From Ensifer adhaerens (GTDB lineage: Bacteria > Pseudomonadota > Alphaproteobacteria > Rhizobiales > Rhizobiaceae): DNA of 64,000 bases. Below, in pieces: positions 50,870 through 59,367 of the stretch. The position numbers and the translations under genes were made by a program. The notes under the pieces are model-generated. The model did no database searches and was not told the origin of the DNA. It saw only the letters and a list, made by a program, of their open reading frames with translations. The stretch lies in contig OCMG01000003.1 in the NCBI GenBank assembly GCA_900215285.1, positions 776,001-840,000 on the forward strand, read 5' to 3'. The stretch's first letter is position 1. Every line of letters begins with the position of its first letter.

Positions 50870-51053
50870 ATCTGCCGTCAACGATCAATGTCCGGCTGAA
50901 TGCGTCGCGAATTGATGCGCGGAGGCTCCGCCATGAATGCGGCGAGACCGACGCGGGCGTAGCTCGTCGAATGATCGATGACGGTCGCATCGGTCGCACG
51001 CGGCGGTGCAGGCGCGGATGCTTTCAAGCCTAGCGGTCAACAAAGAAATCCCC

Positions 51054-51078
51054 GGAACAAAACACATTTTTGAATGTT
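51054..51078 (+). promoter_or_regulatory. EcfG-type general stress promoter (rightward genes)
   Basis: GGAAC at 51054-51058, 16-base spacer, TGTT at 51075-51078, consistent with the EcfG pattern. It drives the PepSY-like gene at 51105 and probably the following two genes. Confidence 0.6.
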
Positions 51079-51104
51079 GCGACTGTGCTTAATCGGAGAA
51101 CACC

Positions 51105-51419
51105 ATGATGAATAAAATCACCGTCCTCTCTGCCGGTCTTCTGCTGGCCGCATCAGGCGCCTTTGCCCAGAGCCAAACGCCCAGCACAACGCAGACCACG
51201 CCCGCCATCAAGACCGAACAAAATCCTGGCGCCCCGGTTGCGGGTAAGAACAGCTTTACCGAAGGACAGGCGAAATCCCGCATCGAGGACGCCGGCTACA
51301 AGAACCTGACCGGTCTCAAGCTTGATGGACAGGGCGTTTGGCGCGGTACCGCGATGAAGGACGGTAAGAAAGCCGGCGTCTCCTTGGATTATCAGGGCAA
51401 TGTGAAAATGGCCAAGTGA
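51105..51419 (+). CDS. Small secreted PepSY-like protein
   Basis: Predicted 104 residues with a Sec signal (MMNKITVLSAGLLLAASGAFA, cleavage before QSQTP). After a Thr/Pro-rich linker, residues about 50-104 (FTEGQAKSRIEDAGYKNLTGLKLDGQGVWRGTA and on) resemble a PepSY-type small domain. The ATG at 51108 is equally possible; GGAGAA at 51095-51100 is upstream of both. It follows an EcfG-type promoter and is 20 bases before the next gene, so both are likely stress-induced. Periplasmic; function unknown. Confidence 0.75.
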   Translation: MMNKITVLSAGLLLAASGAFAQSQTPSTTQTTPAIKTEQNPGAPVAGKNSFTEGQAKSRIEDAGYKNLTGLKLDGQGVWRGTAMKDGKKAGVSLDYQGNVKMAK

Positions 51420-51439
51420 ACGAAAACGAGGAGCAACCT

Positions 51440-52048
51440 ATGAGAACCGTAACCGGACTTTACGACGGCTATGACGATGCCAAGGCGGCTGTTGAAGCGC
51501 TTGAGGACACGGGCGTGCCCTCTGACGACATCAGCATCGTCACGCACGATTCTGACGGTGTCGATGTCGAGGGCCAGGGCAACCGTGCTGCTGAAGGCGC
51601 CGGCTCCGGTGCTGGCGTCGGCGCAGTGGCAGGCGGGGCGGGCGGTCTACTGGCGGGCCTGGGGATGCTTGCCATTCCCGGCGTCGGCCCGGTCGTCGCA
51701 GCTGGCTGGCTCGCCGCAACTGCAGCAGGCGCAGTTGCCGGGGCTGTGGCCGGCGGTGCCGTGGGAGGGATCGTCGGCGCGATGGTCGAATCCGGCGTTC
51801 CGGATGAGGATGCCGAACTCTACGCAGAGGGGATACGTCGTGGTGCGTCTCTCGTGATCGCGCGCGTCGACGAAAAGGATTTCGCATCGGCGGAAGCCAC
51901 TCTGAACAGGTCACCACGCGTCGATCTTGCTGCCCGTCGCGCCAGCTATGCGGAACAGGGCTGGACTGGCTTTGATGAAAATGCGGAGCCGTATACGCCG
52001 ACGCAGATCGCAGCCGAGCGGGAACGGTATCGCACGCTCCGAATGTAG
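51440..52048 (+). CDS. General stress protein 17M-like, glycine-zipper protein
   Basis: Predicted 202 residues. The N-terminal ferredoxin-like part (VTGLYDGYDDAKAAVEALEDTGVPSDDISIV) matches the general stress protein 17M family. The centre (about 55-120) is a Gly/Ala-rich glycine-zipper-like hydrophobic stretch (GAGVGAVAGGAGGLLAGLGML and on), able to insert in membranes. The C-terminus is charged. AGGAG at 51429-51433 precedes ATG 51440. Same transcript as the PepSY-like gene. Confidence 0.8.
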   Translation: MRTVTGLYDGYDDAKAAVEALEDTGVPSDDISIVTHDSDGVDVEGQGNRAAEGAGSGAGVGAVAGGAGGLLAGLGMLAIPGVGPVVAAGWLAATAAGAVAGAVAGGAVGGIVGAMVESGVPDEDAELYAEGIRRGASLVIARVDEKDFASAEATLNRSPRVDLAARRASYAEQGWTGFDENAEPYTPTQIAAERERYRTLRM

Positions 52049-52144
52049 GGAGCAGAAGCGCAATTCGGGGGCCGCGCGCGCACCTGCGCCGCGGCTTCCG
52101 GCCACCTCCGCAATACATCCGATCACCTCTTTCAGGAGCTAGCC

Positions 52145-54289
52145 ATGGCCAAAACATCAACCCGGGAGACCAAGCCGCACAAGCTCGGCACCGCCAAGAT
52201 ACACGACCAGAACATGCAGCGCGGCCAGGGTGGCGAGTTGCATCAGGTCGCAGAGGGCGATGCGCTTGTGCTGACGACAGCACAGGGCGGTCCCGTCGCC
52301 GACGATCAGAATTCGCTTCGGGTCGGGTCGCGCGGCCCGCTCGTCGTGGACGACTTCCACTTCCGCGAAAAGATTTTTCACTTCGACCACGAGCGCATTC
52401 CCGAGCGGGTGGTTCATGCCCGTGGCTATGGCGCGCATGGCTATTTCGAGACCTACAAGTCGTTGGCCAAATACACCAAGGCCGATATCTTCCAGCGTGC
52501 CGGTGAGAAGACCGAGGCTTTCGTCCGGTTTTCAACCGTTGCCGGCAACAAGGGGTCGGCCGATCTGGCGCGCGATGTGCGCGGATTTGCTGTGAAGCTC
52601 TATACCAAGGAGGGGAACTGGGACCTCGTCGGTAACAATATCCCGGTCTTCTTCATCCAGGATGCCATCAAATTCCCGGACCTGATCCACGCCGCCAAGC
52701 AGGAGCCCGACCGGGCCTTCCCCCAGGCTCAGACTGCCCACGACAACTTCTGGGACTTTATCAGCCTGACGCCGGAAAGCATGAACATGGTCATGTGGAT
52801 CATGTCCGATCGCACCATTCCCCGTTCCTTCCGGTTCATGGAGGGCTTCGGGGTGCATACTTTCCGGTTCGTCAACGCCAAGGCTGAATCCACCTTCGTG
52901 AAGTTTCACTGGAAGCCGAAGTTGGGTCTGCAGTCGGTTGCCTGGAACGAGGCTGTCAAGATCAATGGCGCCGACCCAGATTTCCATCGTCGCGATCTCT
53001 GGCAATCCATCCAGTCCGGGAACTTCCCGGAATGGGAATTGCAGGTGCAGCTCTTCGATCAGGAATTCGCCGACAATTTCGATTTCGACGTGCTCGATCC
53101 GACGAAGATCATTCCCGAAGAAATCCTCGCTCCGGTCCCGATCGGACGCCTGGTGCTTGACCGCATGCCCGACAATTTCTTTGCCGAGACCGAGCAGGTT
53201 GCGTTCATGACGCAGAACGTGCCGCCGGGCATCGATTTCAGCAACGATCCGCTGCTGCAGGGTCGCAATTTCTCCTATCTCGATACGCAGCTCAAGCGCC
53301 TGGGCGGACCGAATTTCACCCACCTGCCGATCAATGCGCCAAGATGTCCCTTTGCGAATTTCCAGCAGGATGGACACATGGCGATGCGCAATCCCGTCGG
53401 CAGGGCCAATTATCAACCCAACTCATTCGGCGAAGGTCCGCGGGAATCGCCGGAGCGCGGCTTCAGGCCTTTCCCGGCCGAAGAGCAGGGGACTAAGGCC
53501 CGCCTGCGGCCCGAAAGTTTCGCCGACCACTACAGCCAGGCGCGACAGTTTTACCTCAGCCAGACACCCCCCGAGCAGCGCCATATTGCTGCCGCTCTCA
53601 CTTTTGAGCTGAGCAAGGTTGAGACCGCTGTGATCCGCGAACGCATGGTGTCACATCTCCTGAATATAGACGAGACCCTGGCGCAGACGGTTGCCCATAA
53701 GCTTGGCATCCAGTCGATGCCGAAAGCAGCGGACGCCGCAATCGCGCCGCGTCAGGATCTTGAGCCCGCGCCCTCGCTCAGCATCGTGGAGCGAGGGCCC
53801 CAACGCTTCGAAGGCCGCAAATTGGGCATCCTGATCACTGATGGCGTCGACGCGAAACTGCTCGACGGCCTGACGAAGGCGATCAGCAAGGAAAAGGCAG
53901 TGTTTGAGCTGGTTGCCCCCAAGGTCGGCGGCGTCCAGGCGTCGGACGGAAGCTGGATCGAGGCTCATCACATGATCGACGGCGGACCTTCGGTTCTGTT
54001 TGACGCGATTGCGTTGCTGACCTCAACGGCAGCGATCGAGGATCTCGTCCAGGAGGCAACCGCACGTGACTTTGTTGCCGACGCCTTCCAGCATTGCAAG
54101 TTCATCGGCTACGACCAGTCGGCGATGCCGCTGCTGGAAAAGGCAGGCATTGCGGATGCCCTTGATGAAGGGGTCATCACTTTGCCCGGCGAAGAAGGCC
54201 TGGCGAGCTTCGTTTCGGCACTCGGTAAATTACGGGTCTGGGGACGGGAACCCTCGGTCAAGATAGGCCAGGCCTCGGTCACGCAGTAG
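52145..54289 (+). CDS. katE: Large-subunit monofunctional catalase (HPII/KatE clade)
   Basis: Predicted 714-residue heme catalase. Distal His91 in [11 protein letters not shown], the distal Asn in [15 protein letters not shown] and the proximal heme Tyr378 in [12 protein letters not shown] are visible. Residues about 565-714 form the extra flavodoxin/DJ-1-like C-terminal domain of clade 2 catalases. AGGAG at 52133-52137 precedes the ATG. It lies 96 bases after the 17M-like gene without an obvious own promoter, so it may be read through from the EcfG-type promoter. Converts hydrogen peroxide to water and oxygen in the cytoplasm. Confidence 0.95.
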   Translation: MAKTSTRETKPHKLGTAKIHDQNMQRGQGGELHQVAEGDALVLTTAQGGPVADDQNSLRVGSRGPLVVDDFHFREKIFHFDHERIPERVVHARGYGAHGYFETYKSLAKYTKADIFQRAGEKTEAFVRFSTVAGNKGSADLARDVRGFAVKLYTKEGNWDLVGNNIPVFFIQDAIKFPDLIHAAKQEPDRAFPQAQTAHDNFWDFISLTPESMNMVMWIMSDRTIPRSFRFMEGFGVHTFRFVNAKAESTFVKFHWKPKLGLQSVAWNEAVKINGADPDFHRRDLWQSIQSGNFPEWELQVQLFDQEFADNFDFDVLDPTKIIPEEILAPVPIGRLVLDRMPDNFFAETEQVAFMTQNVPPGIDFSNDPLLQGRNFSYLDTQLKRLGGPNFTHLPINAPRCPFANFQQDGHMAMRNPVGRANYQPNSFGEGPRESPERGFRPFPAEEQGTKARLRPESFADHYSQARQFYLSQTPPEQRHIAAALTFELSKVETAVIRERMVSHLLNIDETLAQTVAHKLGIQSMPKAADAAIAPRQDLEPAPSLSIVERGPQRFEGRKLGILITDGVDAKLLDGLTKAISKEKAVFELVAPKVGGVQASDGSWIEAHHMIDGGPSVLFDAIALLTSTAAIEDLVQEATARDFVADAFQHCKFIGYDQSAMPLLEKAGIADALDEGVITLPGEEGLASFVSALGKLRVWGREPSVKIGQASVTQ

Positions 54290-54870
54290 GCTTAGGACAC
54301 AATCCGGGACCGGCGGCGGCGGAGAACCATCGCCCGCCGGCACCTCGCCTTATCAAGTTGAAGGCTTGCTTCGCGGCGACCGAGCCCCGTGAGATCCGAG
54401 CTCCAGTTTCTCTCGGACCGATCGGCACATGAAGCCAATCTTGAGAGCGGCTCATGACAATGTTGCAGATATTCGAATAACCGGAACCTTTATGGTTCCA
54501 GCAGCGCCTGCACCGGCTGTTGCAGTTCGTTCCCGCCATGGATCGCCCGTGTCAGCGTCCGGCTGCGCGTGATCTGCTGCAAATCCGGCGGGCTCCAAAC
54601 CCATTGGCGAAAAGGCCAGGTGTAGAAGGGCGGACTTGGCCTTCAATGCCATCGATGACGTTTCGAAGACCAAGTCCGTCGAGCAGAGCGTCGATAGGCC
54701 GATTGTTCCCCACATCAACCGGTTGCAGAAAATTGCGCGCGAACGTGTGAGCTTCTCGAGCTTTTCCTGATCATTTTTATCTGCGGTGATGATTCCTTGA
54801 GCACGTCATGCCCGCCAATTTCTCAATTGGCGCGCGAGATCGAGCGGAAATGGCCTATTTTGCGCTATGA
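54290..54870. other. Intergenic region, no gene recognised
   Basis: About 580 bases between katE and the guanidine operon promoter. It holds a loose GC-rich inverted repeat after katE (CCGGCGG at 54310 with CCGCCGG at 54334), a perfect 8-base-pair inverted repeat CGCCAATT/AATTGGCG (54813-54832), and a short protein-like frame (LAFNAIDDVSKTKSVEQSVD near 54630-54690) without start or ribosome site. Enhancer sites for the sigma-54 promoter would be expected here but none is convincing. Confidence 0.4.
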
Positions 54871-54875
54871 CCGAC

Positions 54876-54893
54876 TTGGCACGGTGATTGCTT
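54876..54893 (+). promoter_or_regulatory. Sigma-54 (RpoN) promoter of guanidine operon
   Basis: TTGGCACGGTGATTGCTT matches the sigma-54 consensus YTGGCACG-N4-TTGCW: GG at 54878-54879 and GC at 54890-54891 with exactly ten bases between. Predicted start near 54903, ten bases before the riboswitch. Implies nitrogen-status control through an enhancer-binding protein such as NtrC. Confidence 0.85.
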
Positions 54894-54913
54894 CCTTGTC
54901 ATCAGAGTTTGGA

Positions 54914-55025
54914 CGCTAGGGTTCCGGCACCTTGTTGGGTGCGGCTGGTCCGAGAGCATCCACCGGCGTGGGGAGACATCCCGCCGGGTGCACGGCGGGA
55001 CAAAAGCCCGGGAGACCTCGTTAGC
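54914..55025 (+). promoter_or_regulatory. Guanidine-I riboswitch (ykkC/yxkD class)
   Basis: The leader carries the conserved strings CTAGGGTTCCGG, GGTCCGAGAG, then a GC-rich stem, CACGG, and GGACAAAAGCCCGGGAGACC in the order of the ykkC guanidine-I aptamer. The 5' GCTA and 3' TAGC ends pair as P1. A terminator follows immediately, sharing its neighbourhood with the 3' strand of P1. Ligand: free guanidinium. Basis: consensus recognised by eye, and the downstream genes are known targets. Confidence 0.93.
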
Positions 55026-55026
55026 C

Positions 55027-55064
55027 AAGGGATTGGCGGCGCTGGTCATTGCCGATCCCTTTTT
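55027..55064 (+). terminator. Riboswitch-controlled intrinsic terminator
   Basis: AAGGGAT (55027-55033) pairs with ATCCCTT (55055-55061), continued by GGC/GCC, and the stem ends in TTTTT (55060-55064). It lies between the guanidine aptamer and the first gene, so ligand binding probably prevents termination. Confidence 0.8.
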
Positions 55065-55088
55065 GGAAACAACAAAAGGGGAATGCCA

Positions 55089-56162
55089 ATGCAGACTTTC
55101 AAGAAAATCCTCTCCATCACCGCAATTGCCGCGTCTCTTCTTCTGCCTGCCATGAGCGGTGCGGAAGCGGCGCCGAAGAAGGAATTCAAGGTCGCCTGGT
55201 CTATCTATGTCGGCTGGATGCCCTGGGGCTATGCGGCCGACCATGGCATCGTGAAGAAATGGGCCGACAAATACGGCATCAAGATCGATGTCACGCAGTT
55301 CAACGACTATGTCGAGTCCATGAACCAGTATACGGCCGGTGCTTTCGACGCGGTCACGCTGACCAACATGGACGGCCTTTCCATCCCCGCCGCCGGCGGC
55401 GTCGACACGACGGCCGTCATTGTCGGCGACTTCTCCAACGGTAATGACGCGATCATCCTGAAGAACAAGGACAAGCTGGCCGACATCAAGGGCCAGAACG
55501 TTAACCTGGTCGAATTCTCAGTTTCCGAATATCTGCTGGTGCGCGCGCTGGAAAGCGCCGGCATGACCGAAAAGGACGTCAAGGTGGTCAACACCTCAGA
55601 TGCCGACATGGTCGCCGCCTACAAGACCAAGGATGTGACGGCGGTCGTGACCTGGAACCCGCTCGTTTCCACCATCATGCAGGAGCCGGACGCCAAGAAG
55701 GTCTTCGACAGCTCGAAAATCCCCGGCGAGATCATCGACCTCATGGTCGCCAATTCCGCCACGCTCAAGGACAATCCCGATTTCGGCAAGGCGCTGGCCG
55801 GCATCTGGTATGACACGATGAAGCTGATGACCGCCGATAGCGACGAGGGCAAGGCCGCGCGCACGGCGATGGGGCAGGCCTCCGGCACGGACCTCAAGGG
55901 CTTCGAAGCCCAGATGGCGGCCACCAAGCTTTTCGACAAGCCCGCCGAAGCGGTTGCCTTCGCCAAGTCGCCTGACCTGCCGAAGACGATGGACCATGTC
56001 CGTAATTTCCTCTTCTCCAAGGGGCTCCTCGGCAATGGCGCGCCCTCGGCCGACGTCATCGGCATTGAAATGCCTGACGGCTCGGTGCTCGGCGACAAGG
56101 GCAATGTGAAGCTGCGCTTTGCCACGACCTACATGGATGCCGCCGCCAAGGGCGCGCTCTGA
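55089..56162 (+). CDS. ABC transporter substrate-binding protein (NMT1/taurine-type), probable guanidine
   Basis: Predicted 357-residue periplasmic protein. The Sec signal is MQTFKKILSITAIAASLLLP followed by cleavage near SGAEA (about residue 27). The mature part matches NMT1/SsuA-type binding proteins (FKVAWSIYVGWMPWGYAADHGIVKKW, then SMNQYTAGAFDAVTLTNMDGLSIPAAG, VVTWNPLV). GGGGA at 55078-55082 sets ATG 55089; a longer open frame upstream runs through the riboswitch and is rejected. First gene of the operon under guanidine riboswitch control, so the ligand is likely guanidine or a guanidine-releasing compound. Confidence 0.9.
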   Translation: MQTFKKILSITAIAASLLLPAMSGAEAAPKKEFKVAWSIYVGWMPWGYAADHGIVKKWADKYGIKIDVTQFNDYVESMNQYTAGAFDAVTLTNMDGLSIPAAGGVDTTAVIVGDFSNGNDAIILKNKDKLADIKGQNVNLVEFSVSEYLLVRALESAGMTEKDVKVVNTSDADMVAAYKTKDVTAVVTWNPLVSTIMQEPDAKKVFDSSKIPGEIIDLMVANSATLKDNPDFGKALAGIWYDTMKLMTADSDEGKAARTAMGQASGTDLKGFEAQMAATKLFDKPAEAVAFAKSPDLPKTMDHVRNFLFSKGLLGNGAPSADVIGIEMPDGSVLGDKGNVKLRFATTYMDAAAKGAL

Positions 56163-56178
56163 TCAACGGTCCGGTCAC

Positions 56179-56200
56179 CGCCGGGCGCTATCGCCCGGCG
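56179..56200 (+). terminator. Intercistronic hairpin after binding-protein gene
   Basis: Perfect 9-base-pair stem CGCCGGGCG/CGCCCGGCG with loop CTAT, 17 bases after the binding-protein stop and before the permease gene. No T run. Confidence 0.65.
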
Positions 56201-56232
56201 GGCCTTCACTCCTTTCGCGAACGGAGACAGCC

Positions 56233-57051
56233 ATGCGCTGGATCAATGTGAGACCGTCGAGCGGAATGCGGCTGACGCTGGCCGTCGCGCCGTTTCTGAT
56301 CGTGCTGGCGGCCTATGTGGCAGGGTCTGCGGCGCGGCTTGCCGACAATGCCAATGACAAGCTTCTGCCGGGCCTGTCGTCTTTCGTCGATGCCATCAAC
56401 CGCATGGCCGTCGTGCCTGATGGCCGGACAGGCCAAATCCTGCTCTGGGCCGATACGGCGGCCAGCCTGACGCGGCTCTTTTCCGGCCTCGGCATTGCCG
56501 TCGCCATCGCACTGGTCATCGGTATGTTGATCGGCATGTTGCCGACGATGCGGGCCCTTCTGGCGCCTTTCGTTGCAGCCATCTCCATGGTGCCACCGCT
56601 GGCGCTTCTGCCCATCCTCTTCATCGTGATGGGACTCGGAGAGGCGTCTAAAATCGCGCTGATTGCTATCGGCGTGACTCCGATCATGATCCGAGACCTC
56701 GCGCTGACGGCCACCACGCTGCCGCGCGAACAGATCATCAAGGCGGAGACGCTGGGCGGCTCGTCCTGGCAGATCGCGCTGCGCGTCGTGCTGCCGCAGA
56801 TCCTGCCGCGCCTCATCGACACGCTGCGCCTGCAGATCGGCCCGGCTTGGCTGTTCTTGATTGCGGCGGAAGCGATCTCCTCGGAAGCGGGTCTTGGCTA
56901 CCGCATCTTCCTCGTCCGCCGCTATCTCGCGATGGATGTCATCTTTCCCTACGTGCTGTGGATCACGCTTCTCGCCGTCGCCACGGATTACATCCTCAAC
57001 CGCCTGCGCATCGCGATCTTCCCCTGGTCCGAACTGGAGAAGAACACATGA
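56233..57051 (+). CDS. ABC transporter permease (SsuC/TauC type)
   Basis: Predicted 272-residue inner-membrane permease with about six helices. The EAA loop is visible as KAETLGGSSWQIALRVVLPQILP near residue 178. ATG 56233 has CGGAGA five bases upstream; the frame upstream of it is non-conserved. It ends overlapping the ATPase ATG by four bases. Works with the binding protein and ATPase in guanidine uptake (inference). Confidence 0.9.
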   Translation: MRWINVRPSSGMRLTLAVAPFLIVLAAYVAGSAARLADNANDKLLPGLSSFVDAINRMAVVPDGRTGQILLWADTAASLTRLFSGLGIAVAIALVIGMLIGMLPTMRALLAPFVAAISMVPPLALLPILFIVMGLGEASKIALIAIGVTPIMIRDLALTATTLPREQIIKAETLGGSSWQIALRVVLPQILPRLIDTLRLQIGPAWLFLIAAEAISSEAGLGYRIFLVRRYLAMDVIFPYVLWITLLAVATDYILNRLRIAIFPWSELEKNT

Positions 57052-57833
57052 GCGCCATCACCATCGACAAGGTCTGGAAGGAATATGGCGACCAGATCGT
57101 TCTGGAAGACATTTCCATCGAGATCGAAGACCGCGCATTCGTCGCGCTTGTCGGTCCGTCCGGCTGCGGCAAGACCACGTTTCTGCGCATGCTGCTCGGA
57201 CAGGAGCAGGCCACGCGCGGCACGATCCTTCTGGACAGCACGCCGCTGCCGCCGGAGCCGGGCCCGGATCGCGGCGTCGTCTTCCAGCGCTATTCGGTGT
57301 TTCCGCATCTGACCGTGCTCGGCAATGTGCTGATCGGCAAGGAGATGACGGTCGCGCGCTATTCCGGCCGGCTGTTCGGGGCTGCTCGCAAGGCGGCGAT
57401 CGAGGAGGCCAGAGCGCTGATTGCCGAAGTCGGCCTTTCGCATGCACTCGACAAATATCCCGCCCAGCTGTCCGGCGGCATGCAGCAGCGGCTGGCGTTG
57501 GCCCAGGCGCTGATCATGAAGCCGAAAGTGCTGCTGCTGGACGAACCCTTCGGGGCGCTCGATCCGGGCATCCGCGCCGAAATCCATACGCTGATGAAAC
57601 GGCTCTGGCATGAAAACCCGATGACGGTTGTGATGGTCACGCATGACATGCGCGAGGCCTTCACGCTCGCCACCCGCGTCGTCGCTTTCGAGCGGTTGCG
57701 CGATCGGCCCGAGGAAAAACTGCGCTACGGCGCAACCATCAGCCGCGACATTCCGATCTGGCCGCCGCGCCGGGCCGGAGAGCCATCTCTCATTCGACCA
57801 GACCGGGACGGCCCGGTTCAAAAAGGTCAATAG
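57048..57833 (+). CDS. ABC transporter ATP-binding protein (SsuB/TauB type)
   Basis: Predicted 261-residue ATPase with Walker A GPSGCGKTT near residue 37, the Q-loop in VFQRYSVFPHLTVLGN, the signature LSGGMQQRLALAQAL and Walker B VLLLDEPFGALDPGIRAE. About 25 residues near 105-125 (EMTVARYSGRLFGAARKAA) form an insertion in the helical domain compared with SsuB. It is the last gene of the transporter module; the DUF1989 gene begins 38 bases later. Confidence 0.92.
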   Translation: MSAITIDKVWKEYGDQIVLEDISIEIEDRAFVALVGPSGCGKTTFLRMLLGQEQATRGTILLDSTPLPPEPGPDRGVVFQRYSVFPHLTVLGNVLIGKEMTVARYSGRLFGAARKAAIEEARALIAEVGLSHALDKYPAQLSGGMQQRLALAQALIMKPKVLLLDEPFGALDPGIRAEIHTLMKRLWHENPMTVVMVTHDMREAFTLATRVVAFERLRDRPEEKLRYGATISRDIPIWPPRRAGEPSLIRPDRDGPVQKGQ

Positions 57834-57871
57834 CCGGGACGACCCGGCCTAACTTGATGAGGAGTGCGACC

Positions 57872-58690
57872 ATGCATATCCGACGTTCTGCCGAAGAAAT
57901 CGCCGCCAACCGCGCGCGTTATGAAGAACACCAGAAGAAGGGGCTGGAATTTGCCCCCAAAGCCCTGCCGGGCAAGAGCCCGCTGCCGGCCACAGAGATT
58001 GCCGCTGAAAGCGTCGTGCACCGGGAGGTCATTCCCGGCGGCTGGTACTGGTGGACAAGCGTAAAGAAGAATGAAGTTCTGCGCGTGAGCCTCGATCATG
58101 GCTTCTCGACCGTCGCGCTCATCGCCTGGAATGCGGCTGATCGGACCGAGCGGCTGAACCTGCCCGATACGGTGAAGCTGCAATGGACGACAGGTCTCTC
58201 AAAGGGCCGCGTGATCTTTTCCGACATGGGCCGCGTGATGTTCTCGATCGTCGAGGATACATCCGGCGCGCATGACTGCCTCGTCGGCGGCTCGACGCTG
58301 GCCTCCGTCTCGGCGAAATACGGCGTACCCTATGCCCGCAACACGCGGGACAATTTCGTGATCGCAGCGACCAAGCTCGGCCTCGACAAGCGCGACATTC
58401 CGGCAGCCCTTTCGCTCTTCGCGCCGGTGCGCGTGGTTGCGGACGGACAGTTCTTCTGGAATGCCGATCTCCTGAATGGCGCGGACTATATCGAGTTGCG
58501 CGCCGAGATGGACATGCAGGTTGCCTTTTCGAACGCTCCGCATCCGCTCGACCCGAACCCCGTCTACGCCTCGAACCCGGTGACCGTCACCCGTATCGCG
58601 GCGGTTGAGCCCGCCGCAGATGATCTCTGCCGCACTGCGACCGCCGAGGCCGTGCGCGGCTTCGAAAACAACGCTTTTGCAGCGCTTTGA
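57872..58690 (+). CDS. DUF1989 / urea carboxylase-associated protein 2, carboxyguanidine deiminase subunit family
   Basis: Predicted 272-residue cytoplasmic protein. An N-terminal helical part (RRSAEEIAANRARYEEHQKK) precedes the DUF1989 fold starting at VIPGGWYWWTSVKKNEVLRV; SKGRVIFSDMGRVMFSIVEDTSGAHDCLVGGST and TRDNFVIAATKLGLDKRDIP are the conserved core. Such proteins occur in pairs next to biotin carboxylases of guanidine operons; the pair (CgdA/CgdB) deiminates carboxyguanidine to allophanate. Which subunit this one is cannot be fixed here. TGAGGAG at 57858-57864 supports ATG 57872. Confidence 0.87.
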   Translation: MHIRRSAEEIAANRARYEEHQKKGLEFAPKALPGKSPLPATEIAAESVVHREVIPGGWYWWTSVKKNEVLRVSLDHGFSTVALIAWNAADRTERLNLPDTVKLQWTTGLSKGRVIFSDMGRVMFSIVEDTSGAHDCLVGGSTLASVSAKYGVPYARNTRDNFVIAATKLGLDKRDIPAALSLFAPVRVVADGQFFWNADLLNGADYIELRAEMDMQVAFSNAPHPLDPNPVYASNPVTVTRIAAVEPAADDLCRTATAEAVRGFENNAFAAL

Positions 58691-58703
58691 GGGGGAGACG
58701 ATC

Positions 58704-59354
58704 ATGACGAATTTCATTCAGACTTCGCCGGCCCGCACTGTCGAGGCTGCCGTTCAGGACCATTACATCCCGGCCGAAGCGCCGTTCTCGACCGTCATCC
58801 GCAAGGGGCAGATCGTGCGCATCGAGGACAGCTACGGTCAGCAGGCCGTCGACACGCTGTTCTACAATGCTCAGGATTTCTCCGAGCGCTATTCCAACCA
58901 GGATACGATGCGCGAGCAGGGCGCTGCCTATATCTCGACCGGCACGAAGATCATGTCGAACGAAGGCCGCGTCATGCTCAAGATGACGGCCGACAGTTGC
59001 GGCCGGCATGACACCTCGGCGGGTGCCTGCTCCTGCGAGAGCAACACGGTCCGCTTCGGCCACGGCACGAAATATCTGCATGCCTGCCGCGACAATTTCG
59101 TGATCGAAGTTTCGAAGCACGGCATGAGCAAGCGCGACGTCCCGCCGAACATCAACTTCTTCATGAACGTGCCGATTGCGCCCGATGCGACCATGACCAT
59201 CGTCGACGGCATTTCCGCGCCCGGCGACTATGTGGAGCTGCAGGCGGAGATGGATGTCCTGATGGTCATCTCCAATTGCCCGCAGATCAACAATCCGTGC
59301 AACGGTTTCGACCCGACGCCGATCCGCGTCCTCGTCTGGAACGACGAGCGTTGA
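58704..59354 (+). CDS. DUF1989 / urea carboxylase-associated protein 1, carboxyguanidine deiminase subunit family
   Basis: Predicted 216-residue protein, second of the DUF1989 pair. Conserved elements are [23 protein letters not shown], the segment around [16 protein letters not shown], the Cys/His-rich [17 protein letters not shown] that may bind a metal, and [34 protein letters not shown] is upstream of ATG 58704, 13 bases after its partner. With the partner it should remove an amino group from carboxyguanidine. Confidence 0.88.
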   Translation: MTNFIQTSPARTVEAAVQDHYIPAEAPFSTVIRKGQIVRIEDSYGQQAVDTLFYNAQDFSERYSNQDTMREQGAAYISTGTKIMSNEGRVMLKMTADSCGRHDTSAGACSCESNTVRFGHGTKYLHACRDNFVIEVSKHGMSKRDVPPNINFFMNVPIAPDATMTIVDGISAPGDYVELQAEMDVLMVISNCPQINNPCNGFDPTPIRVLVWNDER

Positions 59355-59367
59355 ACGGAGCCGCATC

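Noticed and set aside
54509..54524. Possible NtrC enhancer TGCACC-N-GTTGCA upstream of the sigma-54 promoter
   Set aside because: Wrong spacing (16 instead of 17 bases) and a mismatch; about 370 bases away. Not convincing.
54888..55088. N-terminal extension of the guanidine binding protein (start at 54888)
   Set aside because: The extension runs through the riboswitch and terminator and lacks a signal peptide; the ATG at 55089 has a ribosome site and a Sec signal right behind it.
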